From assembly GCA_964400735.1 (NCBI GenBank), contig CAYNVQ010000001.1, positions 930,001 to 994,000 of the forward strand: DNA of 64,000 nucleotides, written 5' to 3'. This DNA is from CAYNVQ01 sp964400735. Its GTDB lineage: Bacteria > Acidobacteriota > Aminicenantia > Aminicenantales > Aminicenantaceae. A program made the translations under genes and the position numbers. The first letter of the stretch is position 1. The number at the start of each line of letters is the position of its first letter. Under the pieces are notes generated by a model. It was not told the origin of the DNA and did no database searches. It saw only the letters and a list, made by a program, of their open reading frames with translations. Shown piece after piece: positions 44,206-53,574 of the stretch.

Positions 44206-45795
44206 ATGTTCAAGCCGAGGTTCAAAACCCTCATCGAAATGCTTCGCTTCAGAGCTCTCAGAAATGCACAACAACCTGCTTTGATGATAGAGGAAGAGGG
44301 CTTTTTATACGTTGACCTATGGCGGGAAATCAATCATTTTGCCGGCTTTCTCACTCGAATGGGGATGAAGAGCGGAGACCGGATAGTGGTAGTCCTTCCT
44401 AATGGGAAAGATTTTTTTGTTTCTTTTTATGGGATCCAGCTTGCAGGCGGAATTCCTATCCCTCTTTATCATGTCTCTGGTGCAGAGAGAATTTTTTCCC
44501 TATCCGAGTTTTGCGATGCCAAAGCAGTGGTCACCTCCTCTTCGCTTTTAACTCGACTCGAAGAGTCCGGATCTCAGGGACATAGATTTTCCATTATCTC
44601 GATAGATCGATACAAATCCTCCCCTTTTCAGGGGGACTTTCCTGAAATAAGCCCGGATGATATAGCATTTCTTCAGTTCACATCTGGCAGTACAGGAAAT
44701 CCAAAGGGGGTTCAGCTTTCCCACGCCAATATAATCACGAACATGGAACAGATGATCGCAGGGATGGAAATTACAAAAAGTGATATATTTGTTAGTTGGC
44801 TTCCGACCTGCCATGATATGGGATTGATCCTTATGACCATGGTTCCTTTCTATCTGGGAGCCAGCCTCTATCTCTTGCCAACCAACCTGACAAGTATTCG
44901 AAAATGGTTCAATATCCTAAGCCAAAAAAAAGCCACATTTACCGCAGCTCCTGACTTCGGCTATCGAATGGCTTTACTTTATTTCCGCCGCACAGAAAAT
45001 ATCGATCTTTCGAATCTCAGGGTGGCTCTCAATGCCGCCGAACCGGTAAGAACGACAACCGTGTATAATTTCGAGAAGACCTTTGGAATCCCGACTACCA
45101 TGGTGCCTGCCTATGGCTTGGCGGAAGCGACGGTGGGCGTGAGTTCGTCCCCCCCCAAAAAACCCATCAAAGCCGATCAACGTGGATTCGTCTCTGTGGG
45201 AAAAGGCTTTCCAGGCGTCCGACTAAAGATTTTGAGAGGCAGGAAGTTTGTAGGTCCAGGGATCATTGGCGAGATCCTGGTAAAAAGTCCCGCCAATACA
45301 AAAGGTTATCTTAAAAACCCTCAAGAGAATTTAAAGCTTTTTTGGCGGAGGGATTATATCCGTACGGGAGATATTGGCTATTATGATGCCGAAGGAGAAT
45401 TCTACATCGTTGGCCGCAAAAAAAATATTATTATTCAAGGGGGACAGAATATCTCCCCTCAGGAAGTGGAGGAGAGCATCGATAGATTGCCTTTTGTGCG
45501 TCTTTCTGCAGCCATCGGTATCGACCGAGGCCTCGTGGAAGGAGAACAGGTGTACGTATTTGCCGAGGTCAGGACCAAGGAATCAACGCCTCATGCCGAA
45601 TTGGAGGAAATGGCCATCAAAATCGTCAGAAAATTTGAGGTTCGTCTCGGCTTCCGTCCGGGAAGAGTCTACCTCGTTAAGCCTCGATCAATACCGCGAA
45701 CCCCTAATGGCAAAATTATGCACAACGACCTGAAAAGACAGTACCTCGGAGGAAACCTTCGGATGACAGGCGGGATTCTTTTTCCTGATTATTAG
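44206..45795 (+). CDS. Acyl-AMP ligase / acyl-ACP synthetase (FAAL-like)
   Basis: 529 aa, ANL superfamily. P-loop FTSGSTGNPKG, a YGLAEATVG core, IRTGDIGYYDAEGEFYIVGR, KKNIIIQGGQNISPQEVEE, and the catalytic C-terminal Lys in PRTPNGKIM. SWLPTCHDMGLI and the absence of CoA-specific signs make a fatty acyl-AMP ligase loading the ACP encoded just upstream the likeliest role; a CoA ligase cannot be excluded. Strong AAGGAG site. Last gene of the operon. Confidence 0.88.
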   Translation: MFKPRFKTLIEMLRFRALRNAQQPALMIEEEGFLYVDLWREINHFAGFLTRMGMKSGDRIVVVLPNGKDFFVSFYGIQLAGGIPIPLYHVSGAERIFSLSEFCDAKAVVTSSSLLTRLEESGSQGHRFSIISIDRYKSSPFQGDFPEISPDDIAFLQFTSGSTGNPKGVQLSHANIITNMEQMIAGMEITKSDIFVSWLPTCHDMGLILMTMVPFYLGASLYLLPTNLTSIRKWFNILSQKKATFTAAPDFGYRMALLYFRRTENIDLSNLRVALNAAEPVRTTTVYNFEKTFGIPTTMVPAYGLAEATVGVSSSPPKKPIKADQRGFVSVGKGFPGVRLKILRGRKFVGPGIIGEILVKSPANTKGYLKNPQENLKLFWRRDYIRTGDIGYYDAEGEFYIVGRKKNIIIQGGQNISPQEVEESIDRLPFVRLSAAIGIDRGLVEGEQVYVFAEVRTKESTPHAELEEMAIKIVRKFEVRLGFRPGRVYLVKPRSIPRTPNGKIMHNDLKRQYLGGNLRMTGGILFPDY

Positions 45796-45817
45796 AAAGA
45801 AAACTTCAATCTTATTT

Positions 45818-46198
45818 TCAGTTCTCTGCCGGTTTTACGAATCGAAAATACCCGAAGGCTCCAGTCAGCACGACGAAAAAGGCAATCGGAATCCAACCGA
45901 AAACATTAAAGAAGCCGCTGATCACACTCAAGATAGAAAGGACCAGTCCGATCAAGCAGGTCACAAATATGGCCAGCTTGATGGCTCTCCGGGTATCTGA
46001 ATCTCCTGCATTTCTTGCTGACCAAGCCAACACTCCGAATCCCAACACAGCCCCGCCAAAAAAACGTGCCGTCATGATGACAGAGTCATTGTAATCGACT
46101 CCGAAGAAATCCAGTAAATACTTGGGCAACAGTAGGTAAGCAATTCCGAAAACAAAACCGAATAGAGCCGTTAGCACGAGAAGCGTTTTTACCTTCAT
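45818..46198 (-). CDS. Four-helix membrane protein, function unknown
   Basis: 126 aa from ATG 46198, which has a near-perfect AAAGGAGG site; a longer upstream reading would start inside the operator region. Four hydrophobic helices (starting TLLVLTALFGFVFGIAYLLL) with short loops. No family name is certain. It converges on the acyl-AMP ligase gene (22 bp). A palindromic operator and promoter precede it. Confidence 0.75.
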   Translation of the reverse strand: MKVKTLLVLTALFGFVFGIAYLLLPKYLLDFFGVDYNDSVIMTARFFGGAVLGFGVLAWSARNAGDSDTRRAIKLAIFVTCLIGLVLSILSVISGFFNVFGWIPIAFFVVLTGAFGYFRFVKPAEN

Positions 46199-46226
46199 AT
46201 TTCCTCCTTTTAATACTTTTTTTACA

Positions 46227-46289
46227 TGTTTATATCCTTTTTGTTTCCATGTCAATGCACTTCGATGAAATTTGTCCATTTTGGACAAA
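46227..46289 (-). promoter_or_regulatory. Promoter with upstream 19-bp palindromic operator
   Basis: Minus-strand TTGACA (46255-46250), 17-bp spacer, TAAACA (46232-46227). Upstream lies TTTGTCCATTTTGGACAAA (46271-46289), 8-bp arms around TTT. It controls the four-helix membrane protein; the palindrome position suits an activator or repressor dimer of unknown kind. Confidence 0.5.
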
Positions 46290-46326
46290 ACATGAGCTTG
46301 ACATTGAGTTCAGAAAGAATCATGGT

Positions 46327-46348
46327 TAACACTCTTATTAGAGTGTTA
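46327..46348. other. Perfect 9-bp hairpin
   Basis: TAACACTCT-TATT-AGAGTGTTA lies 106 nt after the DUF362 stop on the minus strand. It has no U-run, so it is more likely a second operator or an RNA-end stabiliser than a classic terminator. Confidence 0.45.
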
Positions 46349-46453
46349 TTGGACGCCGCCTTGATGTCCTCGCTATCGATTCTTTGTGTAAGAGGCGCTC
46401 TATCCCATCAATTCGTCTTATCCAAGAATGGGAACCATCCCTTTTTTCCTTAG

Positions 46454-47350
46454 CTAGAGGTATATATCTTCTTGGTAGCCGATTTTGATCAGCTCGATTT
46501 TGTTCGGATCGGCTGTTCCCAGGTTGTATCTGATATCTGCCTCGAATATGTGTTTCGCCGGGGGGCTCAGAGGTCGATCCTCTCCAAAAAAATCTTTCCT
46601 TTTGGCCTGGATGATACGCAAGCCGGTTGAATCTGCCGCTACAGGATCAAAGCTCACGATTAAACCGTAATATTTCCAGACATAACGGGGATTAAAGTTA
46701 TGGGGCCCTACGCCGTGGAACTGGGGCGTGAGCATTACCAAGACATTCAGACGGGTTTTTTCCTTGCACAAAGGATTATCCCATATAGTAGCCAACCTGG
46801 CACAGGAATCGTCATGGTAATTCGGGGGGTCGGGTATAAACATGATGTAATTCTTGATCAGCGATCCCACCCCGGACCAGTGATGGGACCTCATCGGCCG
46901 GGCATTGATCAATGCCGTAGCTCTTTTGAAAATGGGGTTCCGTAGGACTCCCCGGTCATCGATCCCGATGTTCGACTCGTCCACACCTGTATCCATCACT
47001 CGTTTCTTCAACGCATTTTCCACCTGGGATGTGGTGGGAATATAAGTCCAGACATTGCTCTTGATGCCCACTATGTCATCCGGATTTATGAAAGTTTTCC
47101 AGGCTTGAACCGCATCCTTTTCCCCTGTCAAAGTGGTAACGGCTCTATCCAGCATATCCAGCACCACCTCGTATTTCGGTTTACCGCTATCATCCAGCAC
47201 ATTATTATCCCGGACTAAAATGACTTTGGTCCTTTGCCCTTGTCCAGGAAAAACGAGTCCTTTTTTGCCTAAAAATATGGGGCTTCCGATCGCGGCCAGT
47301 GTTGAATTTTTCATGAACTCACGCCGGGTGATAATTCCTTTCTTTCCCAC
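46454..47350 (-). CDS. DUF362 domain protein with Tat signal
   Basis: 298 aa from GTG 47350, chosen because AGGAGG lies 4 nt upstream and longer starts would overlap the previous gene. The N-terminus GKKGIITRREFMKNSTLAAI is a twin-arginine signal with a short hydrophobic core, so a folded, probably cofactor-bearing protein is exported. The DUF362 body includes KSNVWTYIPTTSQVE, NARPMRSHHWSGVGSLIKNY and FDPVAADSTGL. DUF362 proteins often accompany iron-sulfur proteins; no Cys cluster is visible here. 41 nt after the DUF6599 gene. Confidence 0.85.
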   Translation of the reverse strand: MGKKGIITRREFMKNSTLAAIGSPIFLGKKGLVFPGQGQRTKVILVRDNNVLDDSGKPKYEVVLDMLDRAVTTLTGEKDAVQAWKTFINPDDIVGIKSNVWTYIPTTSQVENALKKRVMDTGVDESNIGIDDRGVLRNPIFKRATALINARPMRSHHWSGVGSLIKNYIMFIPDPPNYHDDSCARLATIWDNPLCKEKTRLNVLVMLTPQFHGVGPHNFNPRYVWKYYGLIVSFDPVAADSTGLRIIQAKRKDFFGEDRPLSPPAKHIFEADIRYNLGTADPNKIELIKIGYQEDIYL

Positions 47351-47391
47351 TTTTCCTCCTGAAGATTTTCCCTTTTTGTTTTTATCTTGAT

Positions 47392-48318
47392 TCAGGAAAT
47401 ATCGGTATCGAAAAACCTCAAATAGGATTCGAGCACTTCTCGAGAGGGGGAACCGAACACTATCGCCAACGCCTTGCCTTCCAGTCGACATCCAGTCCAT
47501 TCACCGTCCGGAAGTTCGGCCATTCCCTCTTCGGCATCGGGCAGATAATGAGTCAGAAAACTTTCATTGGCCCTCTGCGCCCTCTGCTCATCAGGATACT
47601 GGCAGAGCAATAGATAAAACGTGCTCTCGCCTACTTTGTATGTGGCCAGCACAGCTTGAACATCATCATCCATCTGCAGGATGTTTTCATCGGCGATATA
47701 ATAGAGGCTATTCAAGACGACAGGATGGTGGAAATACCGGATGCTTTCTAGAATCAGGTTTTTCTGAGGAACGGCTGAAACGAGAGGAGGGATTTCGCCT
47801 ATTCCGTCGATGGCCTCGGCCAGCATCCGACCCAACTTCAAGATAATCTGTTTCTTTTCTTCCGACTCAGGATAGGATAAAATCGAGACATAATAGCGGT
47901 CTTTCCAGAAAGTGAGCAGCCCCGAGGTATACTCCGCTCCCTGCCCCAAATCCTCATTTTCCTCTTCACGTCCGTGGGAAAATATTCCGAAAGCATCATA
48001 GGAATTTCCCATATCGAAGAAATCGACGACGATCTCGGCATCCTCTCCCTTCTCGTATTTGACAGCCAGGAGTTCTTTGAATTTATAAGCGATGTAAAGC
48101 TCGGCTCCACCATCGATATAGTCATACAAAGTGTCTTTGGTGTAAATGACCGGCTTTTCCGCTTTTTTCCAGCCCTCGAACTCCTTGGGAAGCAGCTCAT
48201 AAAATTGATTGAGCGATAAGGCCATAGCATTCTCCGCAAAAAAGACGAAAAAAATCAAGAAAAGAGCAACCCCACTAGGGATAAAATTTATTATTCTATG
48301 CGCTTTTTTCATTTGCAT
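47392..48318 (-). CDS. DUF6599 family exported protein
   Basis: 308 aa with a signal peptide (VALFLIFFVFFAENAMA). The body matches the DUF6599 pattern: LPKEFEGWKKAEKPVIYTKD, LYDYIDGGAELYIAYKF, VVDFFDMGNSYDAFGIFS and WKDRYYVSIL. The function is unknown. It is in an operon with the Tat-exported DUF362 protein, a pairing I recall from related genomes. Confidence 0.8.
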   Translation of the reverse strand: MQMKKAHRIINFIPSGVALFLIFFVFFAENAMALSLNQFYELLPKEFEGWKKAEKPVIYTKDTLYDYIDGGAELYIAYKFKELLAVKYEKGEDAEIVVDFFDMGNSYDAFGIFSHGREEENEDLGQGAEYTSGLLTFWKDRYYVSILSYPESEEKKQIILKLGRMLAEAIDGIGEIPPLVSAVPQKNLILESIRYFHHPVVLNSLYYIADENILQMDDDVQAVLATYKVGESTFYLLLCQYPDEQRAQRANESFLTHYLPDAEEGMAELPDGEWTGCRLEGKALAIVFGSPSREVLESYLRFFDTDIS

Positions 48319-48551
48319 GACTTCAAAAATTAGCAGATGGGCCAGGAAAAGTCAAAGAGAGGCAGCGCCATTCTTCCACCGCCCGCATTTTCTTTGGCTG
48401 TCCCCCACACTGAAACTCCGGACGTAGATGATATTTGTGTAGCCTGGAATATCTGTGAGCCAAGGCCATCCATTCCACGCCATCCCACTCTATCATTAAA
48501 GGTTGGGAGAGGAAGGGGCTCATCAGGCCTCAAAATAGGACATTTCTCCTA

Positions 48552-48580
48552 TTGACTGAATAGCTTTAACCGGTTATTCG
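48552..48580 (+). promoter_or_regulatory. Promoter of the NatAB-like ABC operon
   Basis: TTGACT (48552-48557), 17-bp spacer, TATTCG (48575-48580). The short leader carries a GGAGAG ribosome site before the ATG at 48603. Confidence 0.5.
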
Positions 48581-48602
48581 TATATGTTAGTGGAGAGAAA
48601 GA

Positions 48603-49514
48603 ATGAACGTAGTCGAAATCGAAAATGTCACCAAAACCTTCGGGTCCGTCACGGCTGTGGATGACCTAACCCTCAATGTTCCGAAAGGAAGCATTTACGG
48701 ATTCATCGGCCCCAACGGTTCCGGAAAAACGACCACCCTGCGCATGATTATGAATATTTTCTATCCGGATTCGGGGACTATCCGCACCTTTGGCGAGGAA
48801 TTGAAAGGAACCAGCACCGACCGCATTGGGTATCTTCCCGAAGAGCGCGGGATGTACAAAAAAATGAAAGTCCGGGACCTCCTCCAGTTCTATGGAGAGC
48901 TCAAAAGCGGCCGCAAGGTGAATAAAGAAGTGGACGACTGGCTGGAAAGGCTGGAACTCAGCGATTGGGGCAATAAAAAAATCGAGACGCTCAGTAAAGG
49001 AATGGGCCAGAAGGTCCAGTTCATCTCGACCATCGTGGCCAGACCGGAACTGATCATCCTTGACGAACCCTTTACCGGGCTGGACCCGGTCAATGTCGAA
49101 GCGATCAAAGATGCCATATTGGACCTCCGGTCTCAGGGAGCGACGGTCATCTTCAGCACCCACGATATGAATGTTGCCGAAAAAATGTGCGATTTTATAT
49201 TCATGATATTCAAAGGCCGAAAAGTCCTGGATGGGACATTGGTTTCGATCCAGGATAAATACGGAAACGATACACTTCGTATACGGACCGATGGAGGAAG
49301 GTCCAGTCTAGATAATCTGGAAGGTGTGGATAAAATAACGGATTTCGGACAGCTTCAGGAGCTGCGGATTCATCCGGGGGCCGACCATCAGAAAATCCTT
49401 TCCGAGATCATGACCCGCTCGCAAGTTTACAGCTTCGAACTGGCCAAGCCCACACTGTACGATATCTTTCTGAGAATTGCCGGACCGGAAGCCAAGGAGG
49501 AAGCCAATGCGTAA
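48603..49514 (+). CDS. ABC transporter ATPase (NatA/YhaQ-like)
   Basis: 303 aa. Walker A GPNGSGKTT, a degenerate signature LSKGMGQKVQ as in NatA/YhaQ proteins, Walker B LIILDEPFTGLDP, and His loop STHDMNVAE. The C-terminal ~80 residues are the accessory tail of the family. It drives the permease encoded immediately after, overlapping it by 8 nt. Substrate unknown; family members export sodium, antibiotics or other toxic compounds. Confidence 0.92.
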   Translation: MNVVEIENVTKTFGSVTAVDDLTLNVPKGSIYGFIGPNGSGKTTTLRMIMNIFYPDSGTIRTFGEELKGTSTDRIGYLPEERGMYKKMKVRDLLQFYGELKSGRKVNKEVDDWLERLELSDWGNKKIETLSKGMGQKVQFISTIVARPELIILDEPFTGLDPVNVEAIKDAILDLRSQGATVIFSTHDMNVAEKMCDFIFMIFKGRKVLDGTLVSIQDKYGNDTLRIRTDGGRSSLDNLEGVDKITDFGQLQELRIHPGADHQKILSEIMTRSQVYSFELAKPTLYDIFLRIAGPEAKEEANA

Positions 49515-50823
49515 AATTCTCCGATTCGTGAAAAGGGAATATCTGGCTGCTGTCAAGACCAAAGGATTCATCATCATGCTGCTTCTGATGCCTGTGCTGA
49601 TGGGAGGAAGCGGTATCGCCATGTACCTCCTCCGCGGCCAAGTGGACACGAAAGATAAGCGGGTGGCCGTCGTAGACCATTCCGGAATCGTGACCGATTA
49701 CATTCTGAAGGCTGTCCAAGAACGAAATGCCGAAGCCGTAACCGACAAGGAAACCGGAAAGAAAATCCAGCCAGCTTATGTCATCGAGGTAGTCGAACCG
49801 GATAACACAGACCTTCAGGCCCAAAGACTCGAGCTTTCCAACCGGATACGTGAAGGGAACCTCCATGCCTTCCTGGAGATCGGACCGAACATTCTCCATC
49901 CTAAAGGAGATCAAAACAGTTTTCGCATCAAGTATCACGGCAAAAATGCGGCTATCGACAACATCCGTAACTGGCTGAACAACACCATCAACCCTTATCT
50001 GCGCAAAATAAGGCTCTCGGAAGCCGGAGTGAATGAATCCGAGGCAGAAGAGATAATGGCTTGGCTTCAGGTCGAGCCCATGGGACTGATATCCGTCGAC
50101 GAAGCTACCGGCGAAATTCAAGAAGCCCGGAGAACGGGAGAGGCAGAAGCCATCCTGGTCCCCGCTGTTCTTTTTTTCCTGATGTTCATGCTGGTGATGA
50201 TGGGGGCCATGCCCCTTCTCCAGAGCACCATGGAGGAGAAAACACAGCGCATAGCAGAGGTCCTCTTAGGAAGCCTGCAGCCCCACCAATTTATGGCAGG
50301 CAAAGTCTTAGGAGGCCTACTGGTTTCGCTGACCGGCGCTGCGGTTTATGTGTTCGGCGGAGTTTTTTTCATGCAGAGACTAGGTTTGGCCGATTTTATC
50401 CCTTTTCATGTAATTCCCTGGTTTTTCACCTTTCTCGTACTCGAAATTGTCATGGTGGGCTCGATTTTAGCCGCTATGGGAGCAGCCTGTAACGACCCCA
50501 AGGATGCTCAGAACCTGACCTTCCCAGCCATGTTTCCTGTCTTTTTCCCCATGTTCATTTTTATGCCGGTCCTGCAAGAACCGACCAGCGCTTTTGCCAC
50601 CTGGCTTTCGATGTTTCCTCTTTTCACGCCGCTCCTCATGCTGATCAGGAAAGCCGCCCCAGTTGGGATCCCGGCTTGGCAGCCGTGGGTCGGACTCGCC
50701 GGAGTTTTGCTGTTTACGGCTTTTATTGTTTGGGTCGGCGGCCGGATTTTCCGCGTCGCGATCCTGATGGCCGGCGGCCCGCCCAAGCTCTCGAAAATGA
50801 TCAAGTGGGCCATCCGGGGCTAG
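49507..50823 (+). CDS. ABC-2 type permease (NatB/YhaP-like)
   Basis: 438 aa from ATG 49507, with AAGGAGG inside the end of the ATPase gene. N-terminal FVKREYLAAVKTKGF and one helix, a long extracytoplasmic domain (~50-215), then a block of six helices with the conserved EEKTQRIAEVLLGSLQPHQF elbow. Partner of the preceding ATPase. Confidence 0.9.
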   Translation: MRKILRFVKREYLAAVKTKGFIIMLLLMPVLMGGSGIAMYLLRGQVDTKDKRVAVVDHSGIVTDYILKAVQERNAEAVTDKETGKKIQPAYVIEVVEPDNTDLQAQRLELSNRIREGNLHAFLEIGPNILHPKGDQNSFRIKYHGKNAAIDNIRNWLNNTINPYLRKIRLSEAGVNESEAEEIMAWLQVEPMGLISVDEATGEIQEARRTGEAEAILVPAVLFFLMFMLVMMGAMPLLQSTMEEKTQRIAEVLLGSLQPHQFMAGKVLGGLLVSLTGAAVYVFGGVFFMQRLGLADFIPFHVIPWFFTFLVLEIVMVGSILAAMGAACNDPKDAQNLTFPAMFPVFFPMFIFMPVLQEPTSAFATWLSMFPLFTPLLMLIRKAAPVGIPAWQPWVGLAGVLLFTAFIVWVGGRIFRVAILMAGGPPKLSKMIKWAIRG

Positions 50824-50841
50824 GACAAATGGGGAAGGCCT

Positions 50842-52824
50842 CTATTTTTTCTGGATAAGCCAAACGGCCATCTCCCCCACCCCCCGGTGGGACCAGGCGT
50901 AGTAGGGAATAGCCGTCAACTCTATTTCTTTCCCCTCCAATAATGCCTTTCCCTTGATGACCGTGAGTCCCTTAAGCAAATCTGGGTTCATCTCCGGATG
51001 TAACTCCTCATCATCGGGAAGCACGATATCCAGAGCCTTTCCTCCGTGATCGATGCCCTCCACGCAATAGATAAGCGGACCGCGTTCAAGGGCCACTTTT
51101 CCGGCATCCTCTATAACGTTGGGATGGCTCAAAACGCGGCGGACGGGCATGGGCAGGTCGAGCACGACGACATCCCCGTCTTTCCACAGGCGCTGGATTC
51201 GGGCGTACCCCTTTTTTACATCGATGGCTATGTTTTCATTGTTGACAGAAAGCATCGGCCTCTCTTTGACTTCTTCCGTATAGCGATAAAGGTCACCCGG
51301 AACAGGCCGGTTCAGTGCCCAGCCCGGGATGCGGACGAAAATTGTAAATTCCGACTCCCTGGCTGGGGCTACCGTCAGGCGGATTTTTCCTTCCCAAGGA
51401 TAGAGCGTTTTCTGCTTCAATCTGACCGTATTTCCTCTAAGGTCCACCTCGGCCTCGCTTCCCACGAATAGATTCACATAGATTCCATCGTCAGTGGAGG
51501 CATAAATATAACCAGGAACGGACGGAATGAACCGCGAGATATTCCCCGGACAGCAGGCTGTTCCGAACCAAGGTTGACGGCAGGCTGCGCCCTTGTTGAA
51601 TCTGAATTTTCCGTCAGAGGCCAGTGGGTTGGGATAGAAAAAAGTATCTCCCTCCAGAGAAACGCCTACGATAACAGCGTTATACAGAGTCCTCTCCAAG
51701 ACATCCATATATTTTGCGTCCTGATGGAGAAGGAACAGGCGAAGGTTCCAAAATACGCTGCCGATGGCGGCGCAGGTCTCGTTATAGGCAGTCAGGTTGG
51801 GAAGTTCATAGTTTTCACCGAATCTTTCGCGGTCATGATAGGCTCCGAGGCCTCCGGTCAGGGCCATCTTTTTGTTGACCACGTTCTTCCAGAGCCGGTC
51901 GATGGCCTGGATATACGGTGCAGAGCCGATGAGGGCGGCCACGTCGGCCATCCCGGCGTACATGTACATGGCCCGCACGGCATGACCGACAGCCTCATCC
52001 TGCTCGAGTACGGGCTTGTGAGCCTGAATCTGGATAGGGTCATTATAGATAGAAAAACGGTGGCCCTCGGGATAGACCTTGAGCTCGAGGTCTTTCCCCC
52101 TTTGGTCGAGAAAATATTTGGCCAATTTCAGGTAATCATGGTTTCCCGTGACACGATAGAGCTTGACCAGACCGATTTCCACCTCCTGGTGACCCGAAGT
52201 CGCCCTCAGCTTATCCGGACCGAAGGTGCGGACCAGAAGGTCGGCGTTCTTAATGGCGATATCGATAAAACTTCTCTTTCCGGTCGCCTGATAATGGGCC
52301 ACAGCCGCCTCATACATGTGGCCGGCATTGTATAGCTCGTGGCTGACCGCTAGGTTGGACCACCGCTCCTCGCCTATCCCCATAACCGGCCTATCCGGTG
52401 AGGCGGTTCGGGGTGTGAACAGATAACCGTCCTCCTCCTGGGCAGCCCCTATCACTTCGATCAATTCGTCCAGAGCCCCCTCGAGTTCCTGGTCCGGGTG
52501 GGTGGCCAGTGTGTAGGCCGCTCCTTCCATCACCTTGTAGACATCAGTATCGTTATACCGCTCCCCTTTGTATTCCCCCGTCTTCAAACCGCCAGCAATG
52601 GCAAAATTATCCACCCGGCCTGTTATCCGGTTCTGCTCCATGGCAAAGGGAATGGTAACCTTCTGGTTGGTCTCTATCCGGGGCAGCCAGAAATCATCCA
52701 TGATCTTCACCTTCGTGAATTCGACCGGTTTGACCGGATAGTCCCTGGCCGGTTCTCTCTGGCAGGAAATTCCCGTTATCAGGATTGCGCTGAAACACAA
52801 AATGAAAAGCAGCGATTTTTTCAT
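50842..52824 (-). CDS. Glycoside hydrolase family 127-like (beta-L-arabinofuranosidase-type) lipoprotein
   Basis: 660 aa with a lipoprotein signal (ISC, Cys21). The DUF1680/GH127 (alpha/alpha)6 barrel starts at FTKVKIMDDFW and has NLAVSHELYNAGHMYEAAVA, a metal-site Glu in YNETCAAIGS, and WFGTACCPGN carrying the nucleophile Cys pair of the family. A C-terminal beta-sandwich follows. It probably removes terminal L-arabinofuranose or a similar sugar from plant or extracellular polysaccharide, on the cell surface or in the periplasm. No other sugar genes are adjacent. Confidence 0.93.
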   Translation of the reverse strand: MKKSLLFILCFSAILITGISCQREPARDYPVKPVEFTKVKIMDDFWLPRIETNQKVTIPFAMEQNRITGRVDNFAIAGGLKTGEYKGERYNDTDVYKVMEGAAYTLATHPDQELEGALDELIEVIGAAQEEDGYLFTPRTASPDRPVMGIGEERWSNLAVSHELYNAGHMYEAAVAHYQATGKRSFIDIAIKNADLLVRTFGPDKLRATSGHQEVEIGLVKLYRVTGNHDYLKLAKYFLDQRGKDLELKVYPEGHRFSIYNDPIQIQAHKPVLEQDEAVGHAVRAMYMYAGMADVAALIGSAPYIQAIDRLWKNVVNKKMALTGGLGAYHDRERFGENYELPNLTAYNETCAAIGSVFWNLRLFLLHQDAKYMDVLERTLYNAVIVGVSLEGDTFFYPNPLASDGKFRFNKGAACRQPWFGTACCPGNISRFIPSVPGYIYASTDDGIYVNLFVGSEAEVDLRGNTVRLKQKTLYPWEGKIRLTVAPARESEFTIFVRIPGWALNRPVPGDLYRYTEEVKERPMLSVNNENIAIDVKKGYARIQRLWKDGDVVVLDLPMPVRRVLSHPNVIEDAGKVALERGPLIYCVEGIDHGGKALDIVLPDDEELHPEMNPDLLKGLTVIKGKALLEGKEIELTAIPYYAWSHRGVGEMAVWLIQKK

Positions 52825-53121
52825 CTTTTCCTCATATCTTGATTTCGCCCCTCATATTACATCCAGACAGTCGATCGATCAAGTTTTAGCCCGAAACGAA
52901 TGACTCTAGCGCTCCATCGTTGATATCGTTCAATACGAACATTCTTGTCTGATAAACGTCCTCCCACCTAATAATTTTGCATTGATAAAAAATCAGGAAT
53001 GCCCAACAGAGCCACCGACGGAGCGATTATGCTGGATTATTCGGAAAATCTCGCATTTTTTTGTTAACCTGGAAGTCCTCCTATTCGTTATTATTATGAA
53101 TTCGATTTTAAGGAGGTCGAA

Positions 53122-53562
53122 ATGAACAATTCAGATACTATAACCATGATAGCCATTTTGCCGCTGACGATTCTTTTTTGGGCTTGGGTTGTTTGGGCTA
53201 TCCTGGAATGGAGAAAAATACGACACAAAAGCCAGCTCCAAAATAAAATCGTGGAGAAGTTCAACAATGTCCAGGAGTTTAACGAATTCATTCAGTCCAA
53301 GGAGGGGAATAAATTCCTCAACTTTCTGAGATTTAATGGGCTGGCTCCTAAGGAGAAGATCTTATCTTCCTTGTCCAGGGGAGTAATCATTTCGTTTATC
53401 GGCATCTCCTTGGTCCTCATCGGGCGGATTTTTACGGATGAAATGAGGTATTTTCTGGCCTTTGGTATTGTCTTCATCGCCCTGGGAGTGGGTTTTCTCG
53501 TCTCGACCTTTATCTCCTACACATTGAGCAAGAAATGGGGCATAATGGATGAGGACAAATAG
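53122..53562 (+). CDS. Small membrane protein upstream of the ECF sigma gene
   Basis: 146 aa: one N-terminal helix (TMIAILPLTILFWAWVVWAIL), a charged cytoplasmic segment of ~50 residues (EKFNNVQEFNEFIQSKEGNK), then two close helices near the C-terminus. Good AAGGAGG site. It lies 12 nt before the sigma factor gene, so it probably belongs to the same operon. No family name is certain. Confidence 0.75.
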   Translation: MNNSDTITMIAILPLTILFWAWVVWAILEWRKIRHKSQLQNKIVEKFNNVQEFNEFIQSKEGNKFLNFLRFNGLAPKEKILSSLSRGVIISFIGISLVLIGRIFTDEMRYFLAFGIVFIALGVGFLVSTFISYTLSKKWGIMDEDK

Positions 53563-53574
53563 GGCAGGATTCTC

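Noticed and set aside
51574..52335. 253-aa plus-strand frame opposite the GH127-like gene
   Set aside because: Shadow of a clear glycosidase gene on the other strand.
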